Source of the DNA: Fulvia fulva
Taxonomy: Eukaryota; Ascomycota; Dothideomycetes; Mycosphaerellales; Mycosphaerellaceae
Direction: 5' to 3'
DNA length: 64,000 bases
NCBI RefSeq assembly: GCF_020509005.1
Contig: NC_063018.1
Coordinates: 1,674,001-1,738,000 of the forward strand
Shown here one piece after another: positions 10,690-22,081 of this stretch. The notes beneath the pieces were generated by a model that was not told where the DNA came from, made no database searches, and worked only from the letters and a program-made list of their open reading frames with translations. Within the stretch, counting starts at the first letter, position 1. Each line of letters opens with the position of its first letter. The position numbers and the translations under genes are program-made.

Positions 10690-13600
10690 GGTCAGAAGGT
10701 CTCAAACAATCCCTTATGCAAGCTAGAGCTGCCTTACAAAGTTTTGAAACTGCTGGCCATTGAGGGGCTTAGTCAGCCCATCAGTAACCATGTCCTTTAT
10801 GTGGCAGTAATCCACTGCAATCTTCCTTTGCTACTAGAGGTTCCTAACATAGTGGTATGCCACATCAATATGCTTTGACCTGTCATAGACATAGGCATCT
10901 TTGACAAAGGTCAAAGCTGCTTGGTTGTCACCTATAAGTTTCACGGGTCTCAGCTCATCAATAGTACTTTTGCTTGCCTTGATCCTAGGTTGGAATGAAC
11001 ACTCTCTAACCAGGTCAGGACACCTCATCTCTCTAAGGACTGCAGCAAGAAACTATGACTGCTTAGCTGCTGCATTCATAGCCATGAGCTCAGCCTCTAT
11101 TGTTGATGTGGCAACAGACTTCTGCTTCCTACTTATCCAGGACACAGGTGATCTATAAAGGAACTATATATGTCCAAGGATTGAGACTCTGTCTGCCTTG
11201 TCTATAGCATAATCAGAATCTGAGTATCCCTGGAGAATACCTCCTCCTCTTCTATACATCAAGCCCAGGTCTGGGTATGATCTCAGACATCTGGAGAGTT
11301 TCTTCAAAGCTCTAAGATGTTGCTTTGAAGGGTCAGCAACATACGAGCTGATTCTTCTAAGGGGGAAAGCAAGGTCTGGCCTTGTCATTGTCATTCGCCA
11401 CATCCAGGTACCATTGCAACTCTGGTACTCCTGTTTGTCACATCTTTCATCTATAGGACCTGCAGGTTTCACGTCATCGTAGCTGTCCATAGGTGATTGT
11501 GTTGGGTTGGCCTTCTCTGGGGAGATGCCCATCTTGGCAAGGTTGGTTTGGATATAGTGTACCTGATCAAGCTTGAGTGTGCCTTGGGACCTGTCTCTTG
11601 TGATCCTCATTCCAAGGATCTTCTCAGGTTCCCCAAGATCTTTGATCTTGAACACTTTTCTAAATTCAGCCTTGAACCACTGAACATCTGACAGCTTAGG
11701 AGCTGCAATGGGGATGTCATCCACATGGGTGAGAACCATGATGTCTCTCCCTCTGTGGATGAGCAGGCATGGATCCACCTGGGACTGGGTGAATCCAATC
11801 TGTTCTAGCTTTGTAACACAGAGCTTGTTCCAGTCTCTAGCTGCTTGCTTAAGTCTATAGAGGCTTCTAAGGACCTTGAAGACCATGTTTGGGGGAATGT
11901 CAACACCTAGAGGTGGGATCATGTAGATGTCTTCAAGAAGGGTGCTTTCAGTGAAAGCTTTGTTCACATCCACCTAGTGCATCTCAAGATCCTTTTCACA
12001 CACTACAGCCATGAAAACCCGGAGGGTATCATGCCTAACAGTAGGCGCAAAGGTCTCTTCGAAGTCAACACCATATTTCTGTGAAAACCCTCTTTCGACT
12101 AGTCTTGCCTTGAACTTTTCAATAGCACCACTAATCATCCTTTTCACATCAAAAACCCACTTTGAGGTAACCAGGTTTGCACCCTTTGGCGGCACTACTG
12201 GCTTTAGGGTGTTGTTGCTTCCTAAGGCAATGAGTTCCCTCTGGATTGCCTCTTTCCACATGTATCCCTAATTGGGGTCTCCTACTGCCTCTCTATAGGA
12301 CTTTGGGATTGGCACTTCCTGCTGGTAGGCTATGGCCTGCCCAACAGCAGCAAATGCATGCTCCTCCACATCATTCAGGATTTCCTCTACCCAGCTCATA
12401 GTTGGATCAAGATGAAACATCTGAGCAATCAATGCTCTATGATGTTTGGCTTCATGCTCAGCAGAGCTATTATCTTCATCCCCCCTTAACCTCTTGTTGC
12501 CTGCAACTTGAGGTGGCTGTTGAGGTTGTTCCTCCTGAACAATCTCTTCCTCGCTTTGTTTACCTAGAGCCCCCTCAACTCCGATCTTCTGGTACTCTCT
12601 AATGTCTTTTGAGGTTGGGGGAGTTGTACAAACAGCGGCTTAGCAGGTTGTGGTGGCTGTTGTGATGAATTGGGAATGTCACCCCGGCGGGGTGACATTT
12701 CTGCTAGGCGGCTGCTTCCAAGAACTGGACGCCTAACCGGATTACGCTGTGGCGCTTTGTTTGACTGGTTAGTGAAGGTGATGCCAAGGTCCATATCACC
12801 CCCCTTCTCATTCTCAAACCAGTCAACTTGGCTATGGGCCTTGACAGCTCGCATGTCAGGCTCCCAGAATGGCCACTGCTTTGTGGAGTTCTCATTGTAA
12901 CCCACAAAAACAGCTTCTTCTCCTCTATTCATCAATTTGTCTTTTCTCAAGCCCTGAGGTTGGGATCTTGGGTCAACATAGACCACTGCTTTGCATCCCC
13001 AGACTCTGAGATGGTCAACTGATGGTACCTGGCCAGTAAAGGCTTCTTCCGGTGAAAGAGCGACACCATCAACAATTGGGCCATTCGGTAGTCTGTTCCG
13101 AACCACAGCCTGAGCAATAAGGGCTTCTGGCCAAAATTCAACTAGCATGTTTGAGTCCTCAAGCATGGCTCTGACTGTGTTCTTAGAGGCTTGAATGGAC
13201 CTTTCCACAGGCCCATTCTGAAGTGAGTTATAGGCATCAGTTGTGTCCATCTGAATGCCAAACACCTTCTCCCACTGTTTCAGCAAGGCAAGAATCTCCC
13301 TTGCACCGTCACTCCTTATTGCAGAGAGAAAGCACCTTGAGCCTTTCTCTGTCTTTATCTTCCATTCCTGCAGTGCTATAGGAGCGTCGCTCCTAGCGTT
13401 TAAAGGGATTACCCACTTCTTACGAGAGAAGTTGCCTACAATCTCAAGCCAGTACTTGTACCCTAGTCTTGAGACTGCGCCCTGAAAAGGCCCACAGATG
13501 TCGATAGAGACAAGGGCTAGCCTTTCTCCTTTTCGCTCTGTAGCAGGACCTTTGAACTTCCTCATTTTAGCAAGGGAACATACCTTGCAGTTATAGTGTT

Positions 13601-14120
13601 CAGCAGGAACAGGAATAGGATCTTTCTTGTCAGTGACTCTGTGCAGGATTCTTAGCAGTCCCTTGCCAAGGTGTGCACATCTTCTATGCCATAGTTCCTA
13701 CTGATCTTCTGACTCAGTAGCTGCTATAGCACAATCCAGCTCAATTTTAGTGGCTTGTAGCGAAGCACATTCCTAGGGCACAGCCTCAAGCTGATCAGAC
13801 ACACTATAAATGACTGGTACACCCCCCTTTATCTTGGTCTGAACAACTGGATATCCAGAGAGGGATCTGAGGGTGAAACTGGGTGGTTGGACAGCAAACT
13901 GATGGCTGAACTGTTTCCAAGAAACAAGGCTAACTCCAAGGCCAGGAACAAACAAAACATCCTTCAAGACAATCTGCTCCCAGAGGGACCACCCATCACT
14001 GCACTCCCTACATGTGTGGCATGAAGAAAGCCACCTCCAACCTTGATCCACTTCCTCCTTTGAAGAGGCTTCAGTGTCCTGAACAGTGAATCTTGGTCGG
14101 TCATGTGGGACGAAGCACAA
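10690..14120 (-). pseudogene. Copia-A pol (protease, integrase, reverse transcriptase, RNase H), broken
   Basis: Minus strand. The integrase region (13565-12564) has C-K-V-C...H-type residues upstream and G-P-V-E-R-S with the catalytic Glu, then W-P-E-A. The reverse transcriptase (12261-11164) has W-V-F-D-V-K, Y-R-L-K-Q-A-A-R-D-W and the catalytic H-V-D-D near 11725. RNase H reaches K-H-I-D-V-A-Y-H-Y near 10850. Breaks: a 1-nt frameshift near 13976-13987, where the protease frame (14120-13773) leaves gag; a second frameshift near 12600-12630; TAG stops near 13773, near 13695, near 12270 and at 11974-11976. The reading frame otherwise resembles a functional element. Confidence 0.88.
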
Positions 14121-15208
14121 GAGTCAAGCAACCACTCTGAGGAGGGGTACTTGCCTTTTGCTTCTACAGTTGAATGGGCAACCTCATCAACATCATCATC
14201 CTCTGAGGGTGTTTCAGAGTCTAATGTGTCTTCCTGGGTTGCGTAAGCCCTTGCAGGCTTCTTGCTAGAGGAGGCCTTTCTTGGTTTCTGGCTCTCCTTC
14301 ATGTGCCTTGCAAGGTCTTTCATCACCACCATGACATCCCTCAGGCTTAGGGATGGGGACCTTTTCCTAGGTGGTGATGGTTGTCTCTTTGTAATAGAGG
14401 TGCCCCCTCTGTTGAATTTGTCCTTTTTGACAGCATGTTTGGCCTTGGACAGGTGTGGGCATTCCCTAAACAGGTGATCACCATCGCAGAGATGGCAGGT
14501 GATCTTGCCCTGGTACCTGTTTCTAGCAAGCATTGCTGTTTCCTTGGTGGCAACTTCTAATCTTGATTCATGTGCCTCAAGCAGCTGAAGACAACTTTCA
14601 TATGACAGCCCTGGCTGAGCCAGGAGGGTGTTCTTGGTTTCAAGATACACCTTAGGCAAGGCTTGAAGCAGATGCTTCAGCTTTCTTGCAGGCTCCTTGT
14701 AATGAGCCTCTTCTGGGTCAACTTCAGCAATCCTTCTTGCAAGGTTGCCAAGATGAACCCAGGCTTGCCTAATGGTCATGTCCTCTGTCATTTTGAAGTT
14801 GATCAATTCTTGAACAACTGCTATAGCATGTGCAGCATGAACCTTGCTATACTTTGCCCTCATCTTGAGCCAGATTTCCCCGGCTTGTCTCATCTCTAAC
14901 ACCTCATCTTGGTCATCTTGTGAAAGGCAGATAAAGATCTCATACCTTGCCTTTGCATTGGCCTTCCTGCCAGCTGGGCTGAATCTTGATTCTTCGATCC
15001 TAGACGAAGAGGCTAATGACTCGGATAGTGTTGAGGAGCTAGGGGTGCTAGATAGTGGATGGCTTCCATCCACAACCCAAAGCACATCTTGGGACTCAAG
15101 ATGATCTTGCATCAAGGAGAACCATGTTCTCCAGTTGTCCTTAGCAAGGTTGGGCGCTGCCCTCCTTCTCCCAAGGTTGCTGTGTCCAGATCCAGTCTCG
15201 GACTCCAT
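13964..15208 (-). pseudogene. Copia-A gag and start of protease
   Basis: ATG at 15208, 414 codons. The N-terminus (N-W-R-T-W-F-S-L-M-Q-D-H-L near residue 25) is the usual Copia gag start. A zinc knuckle C-H-L-C-D-G-D-H-L-F-R-E-C lies near residue 235. The protease begins with W-L-L-D-S-C-A-S-S-H near residue 360: the family norm is D-S/T-G-A, so Gly is replaced by Cys. The frame closes shortly afterwards because of a 1-nt loss relative to the RIPed Copia-B1 copy near 45910. The product would package element RNA. Confidence 0.88.
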
Positions 15209-15662
15209 GCTTTTATATATGTAGCAGATTGGCTGCCTATAGGTCGAAGGTGTTCGGTCGTACGCAATGTCGAGGGGATAAGTCGATTCGCGCGTTTGAG
15301 GGCGGAGAGAATGGCTCTCTGCCGGAACGAAGGAAAGTCGGTCGTAAGGATCGAGGGTTTCTGAGACACTACGGCTCTCTCAGATAGAACAGTTAGTTGG
15401 TAAGGACAACACGATGTCCTGAGAGCAACTCTTCCTAGTAGGCTCGCCCACCTTTCTAAGGTATTGGCACAGGCTTCTCTTCCAACCCTCTAAGTTGGTT
15501 AAAGTCTAATAGTGCCTCACTAGGCTCTTTCACGACTAACATTCCTATAGCGAGCTGTAGCTTCCTATGTAATGCGGAGGCGGCCTCTAGTCTGCCCTTC
15601 CTTTTAGTATTATAGAGGAATAACTACTACGACTTCAATCTATAAGACCTAAAGGCTAACCC

Positions 15663-15674
15663 GGGCTTATAACC
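15663..15674 (-). promoter_or_regulatory. Copia-A primer-binding site (initiator tRNA-Met anticodon arm)
   Basis: Directly next to the right LTR. The plus strand reads GGGCTTATAACC, one C-to-T change from the anticodon arm of eukaryotic initiator tRNA-Met (GGGCTCATAACC as DNA). Drosophila copia and yeast Ty5 prime from this internal tRNA region (half-tRNA priming). The changed base is a CA-to-TA, so it may be a RIP mutation. Confidence 0.65.
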
Positions 15675-15919
15675 TATTAAATAGGTACGGATTACGCAGC
15701 CGTAGAAGATAGGAATTATAGATTATGTCAATAAAGAAGGACTTAATAGGATAGCGTGTATCTATATACAGTATTATCTAGATGTTTTATAGCCCGGGGC
15801 TAGAAAATATTGGTCACGTGCTTAGTCACGTGCTTAGTTACGTAATCACTGATCACGTGACCAAGTACGGTCCTACTAGACCTATATATCTCGCCCTACT
15901 AGCCTATATATTCTTAATA
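15675..15919 (-). repeat. Right (5') LTR of Copia-A, divergent type
   Basis: Starts TATTAAATAGGTACG and ends TTCTTAATA, the RIPed forms of the left LTR ends. The first 110 bp match the left LTR, but the middle does not. The middle contains a 12-bp tandem repeat with CACGTG (15814-15825, 15826-15837) and an 11-bp perfect inverted repeat (15810-15820 with 15854-15864). No target duplication follows. Confidence 0.75.
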
Positions 15920-15939
15920 GCTACTACTATAATTCCCGC

Positions 15940-18698
15940 CTATCTATAATAGATAAGGGATCCTCTAGGAAACCTAGTAAGGTAGAGCCGACGTATTAGT
16001 TAAAGTATTCTTCCCTTCTCCGGTTACGGCTCGGCTCGATAATATCGAGAGCTTTATATACCTAATAGAGCTCGAGACTAGCTAAGAGGTAATAGAGGCG
16101 GAGGTACTAATAGTACTAAAAGTAGCGCTACTAGATAAGGCCCCTAGACCGGATAAGATCCTAAACTAATTCCTTAAATACTACTATTAGACGCTCGCCC
16201 CGTACCTCGCGGGGCTACTTACGATATACCTCCGGTAGTCCTACGTACCGACCTCTTTCCGGTACTCGAGTATAGTCGTCCTCCGTAAGGAGAGTAAGGC
16301 TAGATACGACGTCGGGAAGGCCTACCGCCTAATAGCCCTACTAAGTACGACCGGGAAGGCGCTAGAGCGTATCGCGGCCGACCGTGTCTCTAAGCTAGCT
16401 AAGGAGTACTAGCTCCTTCCGGCCGAGTAGATAGAAGCCTAGCTAGAGCGGTCTACTACGATAGCCCTAGAACTCGTTATAGAGTAGATATATATAATAT
16501 AGGTAATACGCTAATAATAGGTCGCTACCCTACTATTACTTAATATCTTAGGGGCGTTCGATAAGGTCTCCTATACTAGACTATATTAAATAGGTACGGG
16601 TAAATAGTAGCGGAGTAGAGTAAGAGATTAATCTTTAACTAACTAATAGTACGAGTATATAGCAATATATTAGGAACTAATATATTGATTATATTAGATA
16701 TCTATCTAAGCTAAAGGAGAGAGAAGGTATCTCCCTATAAGCTAAGTTATCGTAGATGCCTTAGGCTACTAGATCACTTCCTAATTATTAACTCCCTTTA
16801 AGATACTATATCTTAATAGACTACTTTATAACCTCCGGGCGAAAGGTATACCTAGTTAGCTCGTCGCGTTCGTCTAGTCCTTTCTTACTAACCGATCTAT
16901 AAAGCTAATCCTTAGGGAGTAGCGTAAACTCTATATACGGCCTACGGAAACGGGAATCCTATAGGGCTCTTTACTCTCCCCTATCCTCTTCCTCTTCTTC
17001 GCCTCTATATTACCGTACCGGCATATATTTACTTAAACCCGTAGGTACGTACCTAGACCCCGCGCCCGCTAAGTAATCTAACTAGCGGCTTAGCGCCCGT
17101 ATATAACTCTCGCGCCCTCCGCGCCTCTCTTAGATAGAATATCTATTCGACTTATACCTTACCCGACTACGTACTTATACCTACTTATAATACTCTATAC
17201 TCCTACCGCTACTTAGGGGTAGCGCCGGCGGTATTAACTCCTATATAGGCTTTATTAACGATATAAATATCCTAATATAAAGCGACTTAACCGAGACTAA
17301 CTATCGCTAACTCGAAGTGGCGCTCGAGGTATATAACGACTAGGTAGAGTGATACGGGGCGGTCTTTATACCTAAAAAGTACTAGATAATCTACCTTACG
17401 AGGACCCTAAAGAAGTATAACCTCTAGGCTACTATCGAGGCCGGGACCGGCGGAAGCTAGATTACTCCGTAGCTATCTATCCGGGTCCTAGGATTCTAAG
17501 TAGATACGTAGCTCCGGTAGTACGCCTACCTAAAGTAACTCCGGTAGCGTAGGGACTAGAACAAGGCCTTAGTTATACGTCTCGCGGCCTCTACGTAGGG
17601 CGTAGTCGTTATAAAGGTACCCTAGCTATATAGCTCTATTGTCCGGCTAGTAATTACCTTTAGGGCGCTAGTCTAGTATCTATCCTACGCGACTAGCTAG
17701 CTAAAATAGATCTAAAATATATAGACCGAATGCCTCCGTAAAGTAATAGGGGTATACCGTACTATACCGACGTAGGTCCTAGAGGCGGAGACGTAGATCG
17801 TGCCACTAGACCTCTACCTCCGACAGCTCGCTACAAGCTATACGCTATAGACGGCGAATAGTAAGGTAGAGAGCGAAATCCGCGCGGCGTACTAGGCGAT
17901 CACGATACGCCTTCGACCGGTAGCGCGTAGAGGGAGGACACGACTATAGCTATAGCCACAGCGGCGGCCCGAAGCGCAACAGACCCCTAGAATGAAGTTC
18001 TAGGCACAGGCCCTAGCTAGTAGTATACCCGTAACAGGAGCGGGACAGGGACGTGAGAATCGGAAAGCCACGGCAGACGCGGTCCGCGGACACTGCAGGG
18101 AATCTGGAACGAGCGCTAGGAAGAAGGCGAAAGGCACCTAAACGGGCAACCACTACGGCGACGAACGCATCGAAGGGAGGACGAGGCAGTAGCGAAGACA
18201 GGACCTGTTGGCCGAAATCGAGCAATGCTCTTCCGAGCCCTTACCCGCCCGTAGGCCACAGTCGCGATGCTGCTCTGCTCAGAACACATCGGCTTCAAGG
18301 ACTACCTATACCGCCGTAAGGTGCTAGATATCGACAGCAATCTATGTGAGTGCGGACGCGTCCAAACGTCAAAACATGTCGTGGAGTTCTGCCCGCGCCT
18401 CGTGGAAGCCCGGTAGGCAATGCGCCCCGAAACCGGGGCAACGAACTTCCAGCACATGATGAACATAGCGAACGGGATGCGAGCGGCGGCGAGGATAGTG
18501 ATGCGGACTGGCCTACTCCAACAGTTCCAAATGGCGAATGAGATGGCAGTAAGGGCGGGAGAGGCAGCCTGGGACGAAGAACTCTGGGAAGCCTACGAGG
18601 GCGTCCGGCCTACCAATTTGGTAGGGCGCCGACGACAGCACCAACGACCCCGCGAGAGAGTAGACTGTGGCCCGCGGCGACCCCGACCACGACAGTAG
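15940..18698 (+). pseudogene. LINE-3 ORF2: reverse transcriptase and C-terminal zinc finger, broken
   Basis: RIPed reverse transcriptase blocks can be read in order: L-D-K-A-P-R-P-D-K-I near 16130, G-K-A-L-E-R-I near 16350, L-L-P-A-E near 16415, then L-G-A-F-D-K-V-S near 16550. After the solo LTR follow G-I-P-Q-G-S near 16955 and the polymerase region near 17250. The clean 3' end reads S-E-H-I-G-F-K-D-Y near 18280, a C-E-C-G...H...C zinc finger (about 18345-18395) and stops at 18696-18698. Two TAG codons interrupt even the clean part (near 18250 and 18414). The finger and its position match LINE-1 and LINE-2. Confidence 0.8.
16584..16818. repeat. Solo Copia-type LTR, RIPed
   Basis: 235 bp beginning TATTAAATAGGTACGG and ending ATCTTAATA, i.e. 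the RIPed ends of the Copia LTR family seen at 10458 and 36178. It is flanked by GACTA on both sides (16579-16583 and 16819-16823) and interrupts the LINE-3 reverse transcriptase. The middle differs from the other LTRs, so this is a third Copia subfamily. A solo LTR arises by recombination between the two LTRs of an inserted element. Confidence 0.85.
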
Positions 18699-18802
18699 CT
18701 ACAAAGGGAGGACCAACCCAGAGCGACTAACGAGTTAGCGGTTCAGCGACTTGAGCTCCGCCTGACGGGCGACCGGCTGACGGCAGGTGAGTCGGTTGGC
18801 TA

Positions 18803-19973
18803 GCCGTGTCGGTCTCTATGCACCCGCGAAGCGGGTGTTGGACAACCTAGTGATATTGGACACCTCAACGATATCAATGAGGTGTGGTCAACTATCTATT
18901 GGCTATATCGTCCATACAGGCAAGCCATATTGGCATAATCTTCCGTCTCTCCACTAGATAAGCAGGTCTGTTGTATGTCCCCTTGATATAGCTCATAATC
19001 TTGCTTATCCGGTGTCTCAATTCACCTGTTCTTGCACGTGCTAGCTGGGCTTCAAGCTGCTTTACTGTGTTCTCTTCACGTTCTTGTATAGCAGCTCTTG
19101 CGTTAATAGCCTTCATGACACCTCCACGCTGAAGGGGTTGTCTCTTCTGAGTGTTGCGAGCATTGCGAGCGTTCTAGCGGACCGTGGTGTTGTTCAATTC
19201 AGCTACTGCTTCGGCGCCCTCAACGATAGCAATCTGGGCTCTACGAAAGAGTGGCTCCAGTCGCTACTTAATAGACTCATCGATCAATGGATCAGCTATA
19301 AGCGTAGCAGTGTATCGACCGAAGGTCCTCACTATTGTTAGAAGCTGCTTATCGTTGACAATCGGCTCCGGTGTTAAGACTCGTTTATTCGATCGAAGAG
19401 TAGCTAGGTCTTGCCTTGCACGAGCCAGTATTGGCTCCGGATCGAAGGGGTAGATACCACACTTCTCGAAGCCGCTTATGATGGTTGTTGGCTTCATTGC
19501 TTGCCTTCTGAAGGCCTCGAAGTCATGCAAGAACTAGGTCCAGTATGGTATCGCTTGAGGATCGAATTTGCGCTGATCTGGACTATCCGGAGTCGCGCGG
19601 ATACGCCTATCTTGTCACACCTCCTCAAGTAGGTTGCAAGAACAGCTTCTTGATCGTCTGTCAACACCGTGTGCGTACGCGGCCGTGTGCTGCGTGAGTT
19701 GTGACCGAGAAGTCGTCTTCTGAAGCGTTGGTAATCGACACCCCAGTTGGCGGCTACCTGCTTGACAGGACCTGGATTTGACGCGTCGTAGTACTACTGC
19801 ACGGCCTCACTGATGAGCTCCTCTTCTTCACGATAGATGGAAGCAACCATATTGATGAGATAACGCGTGTTGAATGGAAGATACGCGTGTTGGAAAGCGT
19901 GGTTTTATTGAGGTGTCCAATATCACTGGGTTGTCCAACACCCGCTTCGCGGGTGGATAGGGACCGACACGGC
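18803..19973 (-). mobile_element. Internally deleted pogo-like element with 66-bp inverted repeats
   Basis: 1,171 bp, bounded by TA (18801-18802, 19974-19975). Inverted repeats of 66 bp (18803-18868 and 19908-19973) differ at only three positions. Inside them CACCCGCGAAGCGGGTG forms a hairpin. The central, catalytic part of the transposase is deleted, leaving both ends, so the copy is non-autonomous. It lies in the LINE-3 3' UTR and shows no heavy RIP. Confidence 0.88.
18892..19850 (-). pseudogene. Deleted pogo-type transposase remnant lacking the DDE core
   Basis: ATG at 19850. The first about 100 codons encode a psq/CENP-B-like DNA-binding part (V-K-Q-V-A-A-N-W-G-V near residue 30, T-D-D-Q-E-A-V-L near 65), with one TAG. 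The frame then changes near 19560-19590. The rest, in another frame from about 19530, is the usual C-terminal end of Fot1/pogo transposases (I-I-S-G-F-E-K-C-G-I-Y-P-F-D-P), a linker, and a coiled region E-N-T-V-K-Q-L-E-A-Q-L, ending at 18892 with two further TAGs. No DDE motif is present. Terminal DNA-binding parts were kept, the enzyme was lost. Confidence 0.82.
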
Positions 19974-20199
19974 TACTAACACTTTCTCTTAGGCACTGGG
20001 CAGATTGGCACTCCAAGGCGGCTGACCGCTTAAGAGCTCACCGCTTCTAGCACAACGGATCGACCGACAAGCAACAGAGAGAACTTACTGACCCCCGAAG
20101 AGGGTTTTACTCCGTACGACGGTTTTCCCCTCTCCCTTCCTTAATGGCCCCTGGCCTCGTAGACCATTTAGGAGCTAGATAGACACTATGAATTTATTA

Positions 20200-20580
20200 T
20201 GATTATTACTTAACTCTAGATTCGCGCTAGCTAGGGGATCCGAAGAACCCCCGGATAGACTTTAAGAGACTTTAGAGATAAAACTTAGATATAGCTTAAT
20301 AGTTTACCTATTATAGCGACGGTAATATATAGCGAAATCGAATATAATAAAGTATAGTGCCTCTCGAGACTACCTATATCGAAAATATATCTAGAGGAGA
20401 ATATTATAGGTATAACGTAAAGTACTAGTAAGCTAGAAACACTAGTAAGCTAGGGATTTTATACTAGTACGACCAACTCGTATTCTTTATTAATCGTTTT
20501 CACTACTATCAAATAGAGAACTAGTGAATTCAATACTCTTATCTAATTTAGAATTATTCTCTTTGTCTTTCTAGTACGTC
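20200..20580. other. RIPed sequence without recognisable gene
   Basis: AT-rich, CpA-poor stretch between the LINE-3 3' end and the Copia-C coding region. It could hold the Copia-C 5' LTR and leader, but I found no matching repeat at the other end of Copia-C. Confidence 0.4.
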
Positions 20581-21562
20581 CGTACGTTATAGCTAGTCCG
20601 ACCGTAGTTACTATACCGCCGTCTACTTAGCTAGCCCTCTTTTGTACCCTCTGACCTACGACTCTTTTTTAACTGTTCTATAGCCTTTAACGACTCGACG
20701 ACTACCTATAACGAGCTAACTCTTTACTCTAAGACCCCGCGGTACTAGAGACGCTTTTATTTACGAGATCGGCGCTTTATAAGAGTCTTAACTTATCGTT
20801 TAAGCTTAGAGTTACGAGCTCTAAGAAGCGCATTCTCTTATAGCATTACTTCGCCGCCTTTTATAAGCTAAGAGAAGCTATTATAAGCTGTTTTAGAGTT
20901 GCTTAGTATAGCGTCGTATATAAGCTTAGATTACGACGTGAACTCCTTCGAAATACTCGGAGTTTAAGACTACTATAATGTCTTCTAAGGCGGGGTAGTC
21001 CTAGCGGAGTTCGTAGGCGTATATCAAGGCGATTAAGTACTACTTACGCATTAATAGAAACTAACCCTATAGCCTTAAAGGCCTTCTTATAGTTTGACGC
21101 GGTAAATACGTCGAAAACGCGTCTTTAAACGCTAGAAGGAAGGTTTCTTTAGTAATATAGAAGACGCGCTAACGCGCTAAGTCTCGTACGAGTTATAAGT
21201 ACTTTAACCGTACCGTTCTCGTAGTTATAAATAGTACTAGGGGCACTTAAGGTATAGCTACGTCTAGTAGGACCCCTATTAAACACCGAAAGCTCTCTAG
21301 CCGCTAGTAGTATCAAATCTTTAGTTATATTAGCGCTAAACGTATAAAGTAGTTACCGCTTAGAGTTAAGGGGGTGATTATTAACGATAGTCTAAGCGTA
21401 CCTCTTACTATATATTATAGAGTATATAGGCTTAGTAAAGCTTCTAAGGTATATAATCGGTCTTAGCCTATTAGGGTAATAACCCTATACGGCTATATAG
21501 CTATAGACTTAGTAGAATTTACTATCGCCTATAACGGTAATAGGTACCTCGTCTACTTCTAC

Positions 21563-22081
21563 TATTAGGGCGAGAGCCTAGCCTATAAGATATAAGGGTA
21601 AAAGCGAGAATGTAGGTACGAAGTATAGATACAAAGGGTATAGTATAATTGCTATATAAAACGAAAGACGAAGAAAGTAAGAGAGGCCTAGGGAAGGCTA
21701 GATATTTATACGCGACCCTCGCGAGTACGTGTCCCCGTATTAATAGTACTAACCCGTACGAAGCCGCGCTTAGTAGCTTTACTCAAAACCTTATTCTAAC
21801 CTGCCCTACGTTCCGAGTCTTCTACGTGCTTCTTCTAGGGTCTAGCGTAGTCGCGGGTGCTCGCGGGAGTGCCGTAAGTTATATAGTTACGAGCCGAAGT
21901 GAATCTATTAAGGTTTAGTAGAGGGGTGAATTTAGAGGGCTAGGTCCCGTAGTAAATATTACGGGGCATATAATTCTTAGCGCTCATACACTAAGCTAGA
22001 CTATTACTTCTTAACGACTTCTAAGCACTCTAAGGCTCTTCTGTCCCTACCTTCTATATACTCTATAGGGAGACTATAACA
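21563..22081 (-). repeat. Gypsy-E2 left (3') LTR
   Basis: 519 bp, TATTAGGGCG...CTATAACA on the plus strand. It carries ACGAAAGAC at 21661-21669, the same nonamer as the right LTR. A C-rich strip just inside (GTAGCCCCCC) is the polypurine tract seen from the other strand. Confidence 0.9.

Larger units (their letters stand above)
10458..15919 (-). mobile_element. Copia-A LTR retrotransposon with mismatched LTRs
   Basis: Minus-strand Ty1/Copia element: LTR at 10458-10679, polypurine tract, integrase-RT-RNase H pol, gag, primer site, LTR at 15675-15919. Most of the interior retains normal CpA/TpG, but the right LTR and the leader (about 15400-15919) are RIP-like. The two LTRs share their ends but differ in the middle and in length (222 and 245 bp). 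The flanks (ATAAC at 10453-10457, GCTAC at 15920-15924) are not a target duplication. Gag and pol have two frameshifts and several stops. Inactive and probably recombinant. Confidence 0.85.
15925..20200 (+). mobile_element. LINE-3: non-LTR retrotransposon, half RIPed, with two insertions
   Basis: Third LINE family on the plus strand. The region before the reverse transcriptase starts abruptly next to the Copia-A LTR, so the endonuclease and ORF1 are missing. 15925 to about 17930 is heavily RIPed; from about 17950 CpA and TpG return and the sequence is nearly clean. A solo Copia LTR (16584-16818) and a deleted pogo-like element (18803-19973) are inserted. The 3' UTR carries the shared GGGTTTTACTCC...GGTTTTCC motif at 20102-20129. 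The 3' end is not sharply visible; it is near 20150-20200. Confidence 0.82.

Noticed and set aside
12676..12696. Perfect palindrome TGTCACCCC-GGC-GGGGTGACA as regulatory hairpin
   Set aside because: It lies within Copia-A coding sequence and is not seen in the RIPed copies, so a role is not supported.
18053..18319. Independent gene next to LINE-3
   Set aside because: The other frame joins the LINE-3 ORF2 C-terminus with its zinc finger; these ORFs are out-of-frame readings of it.
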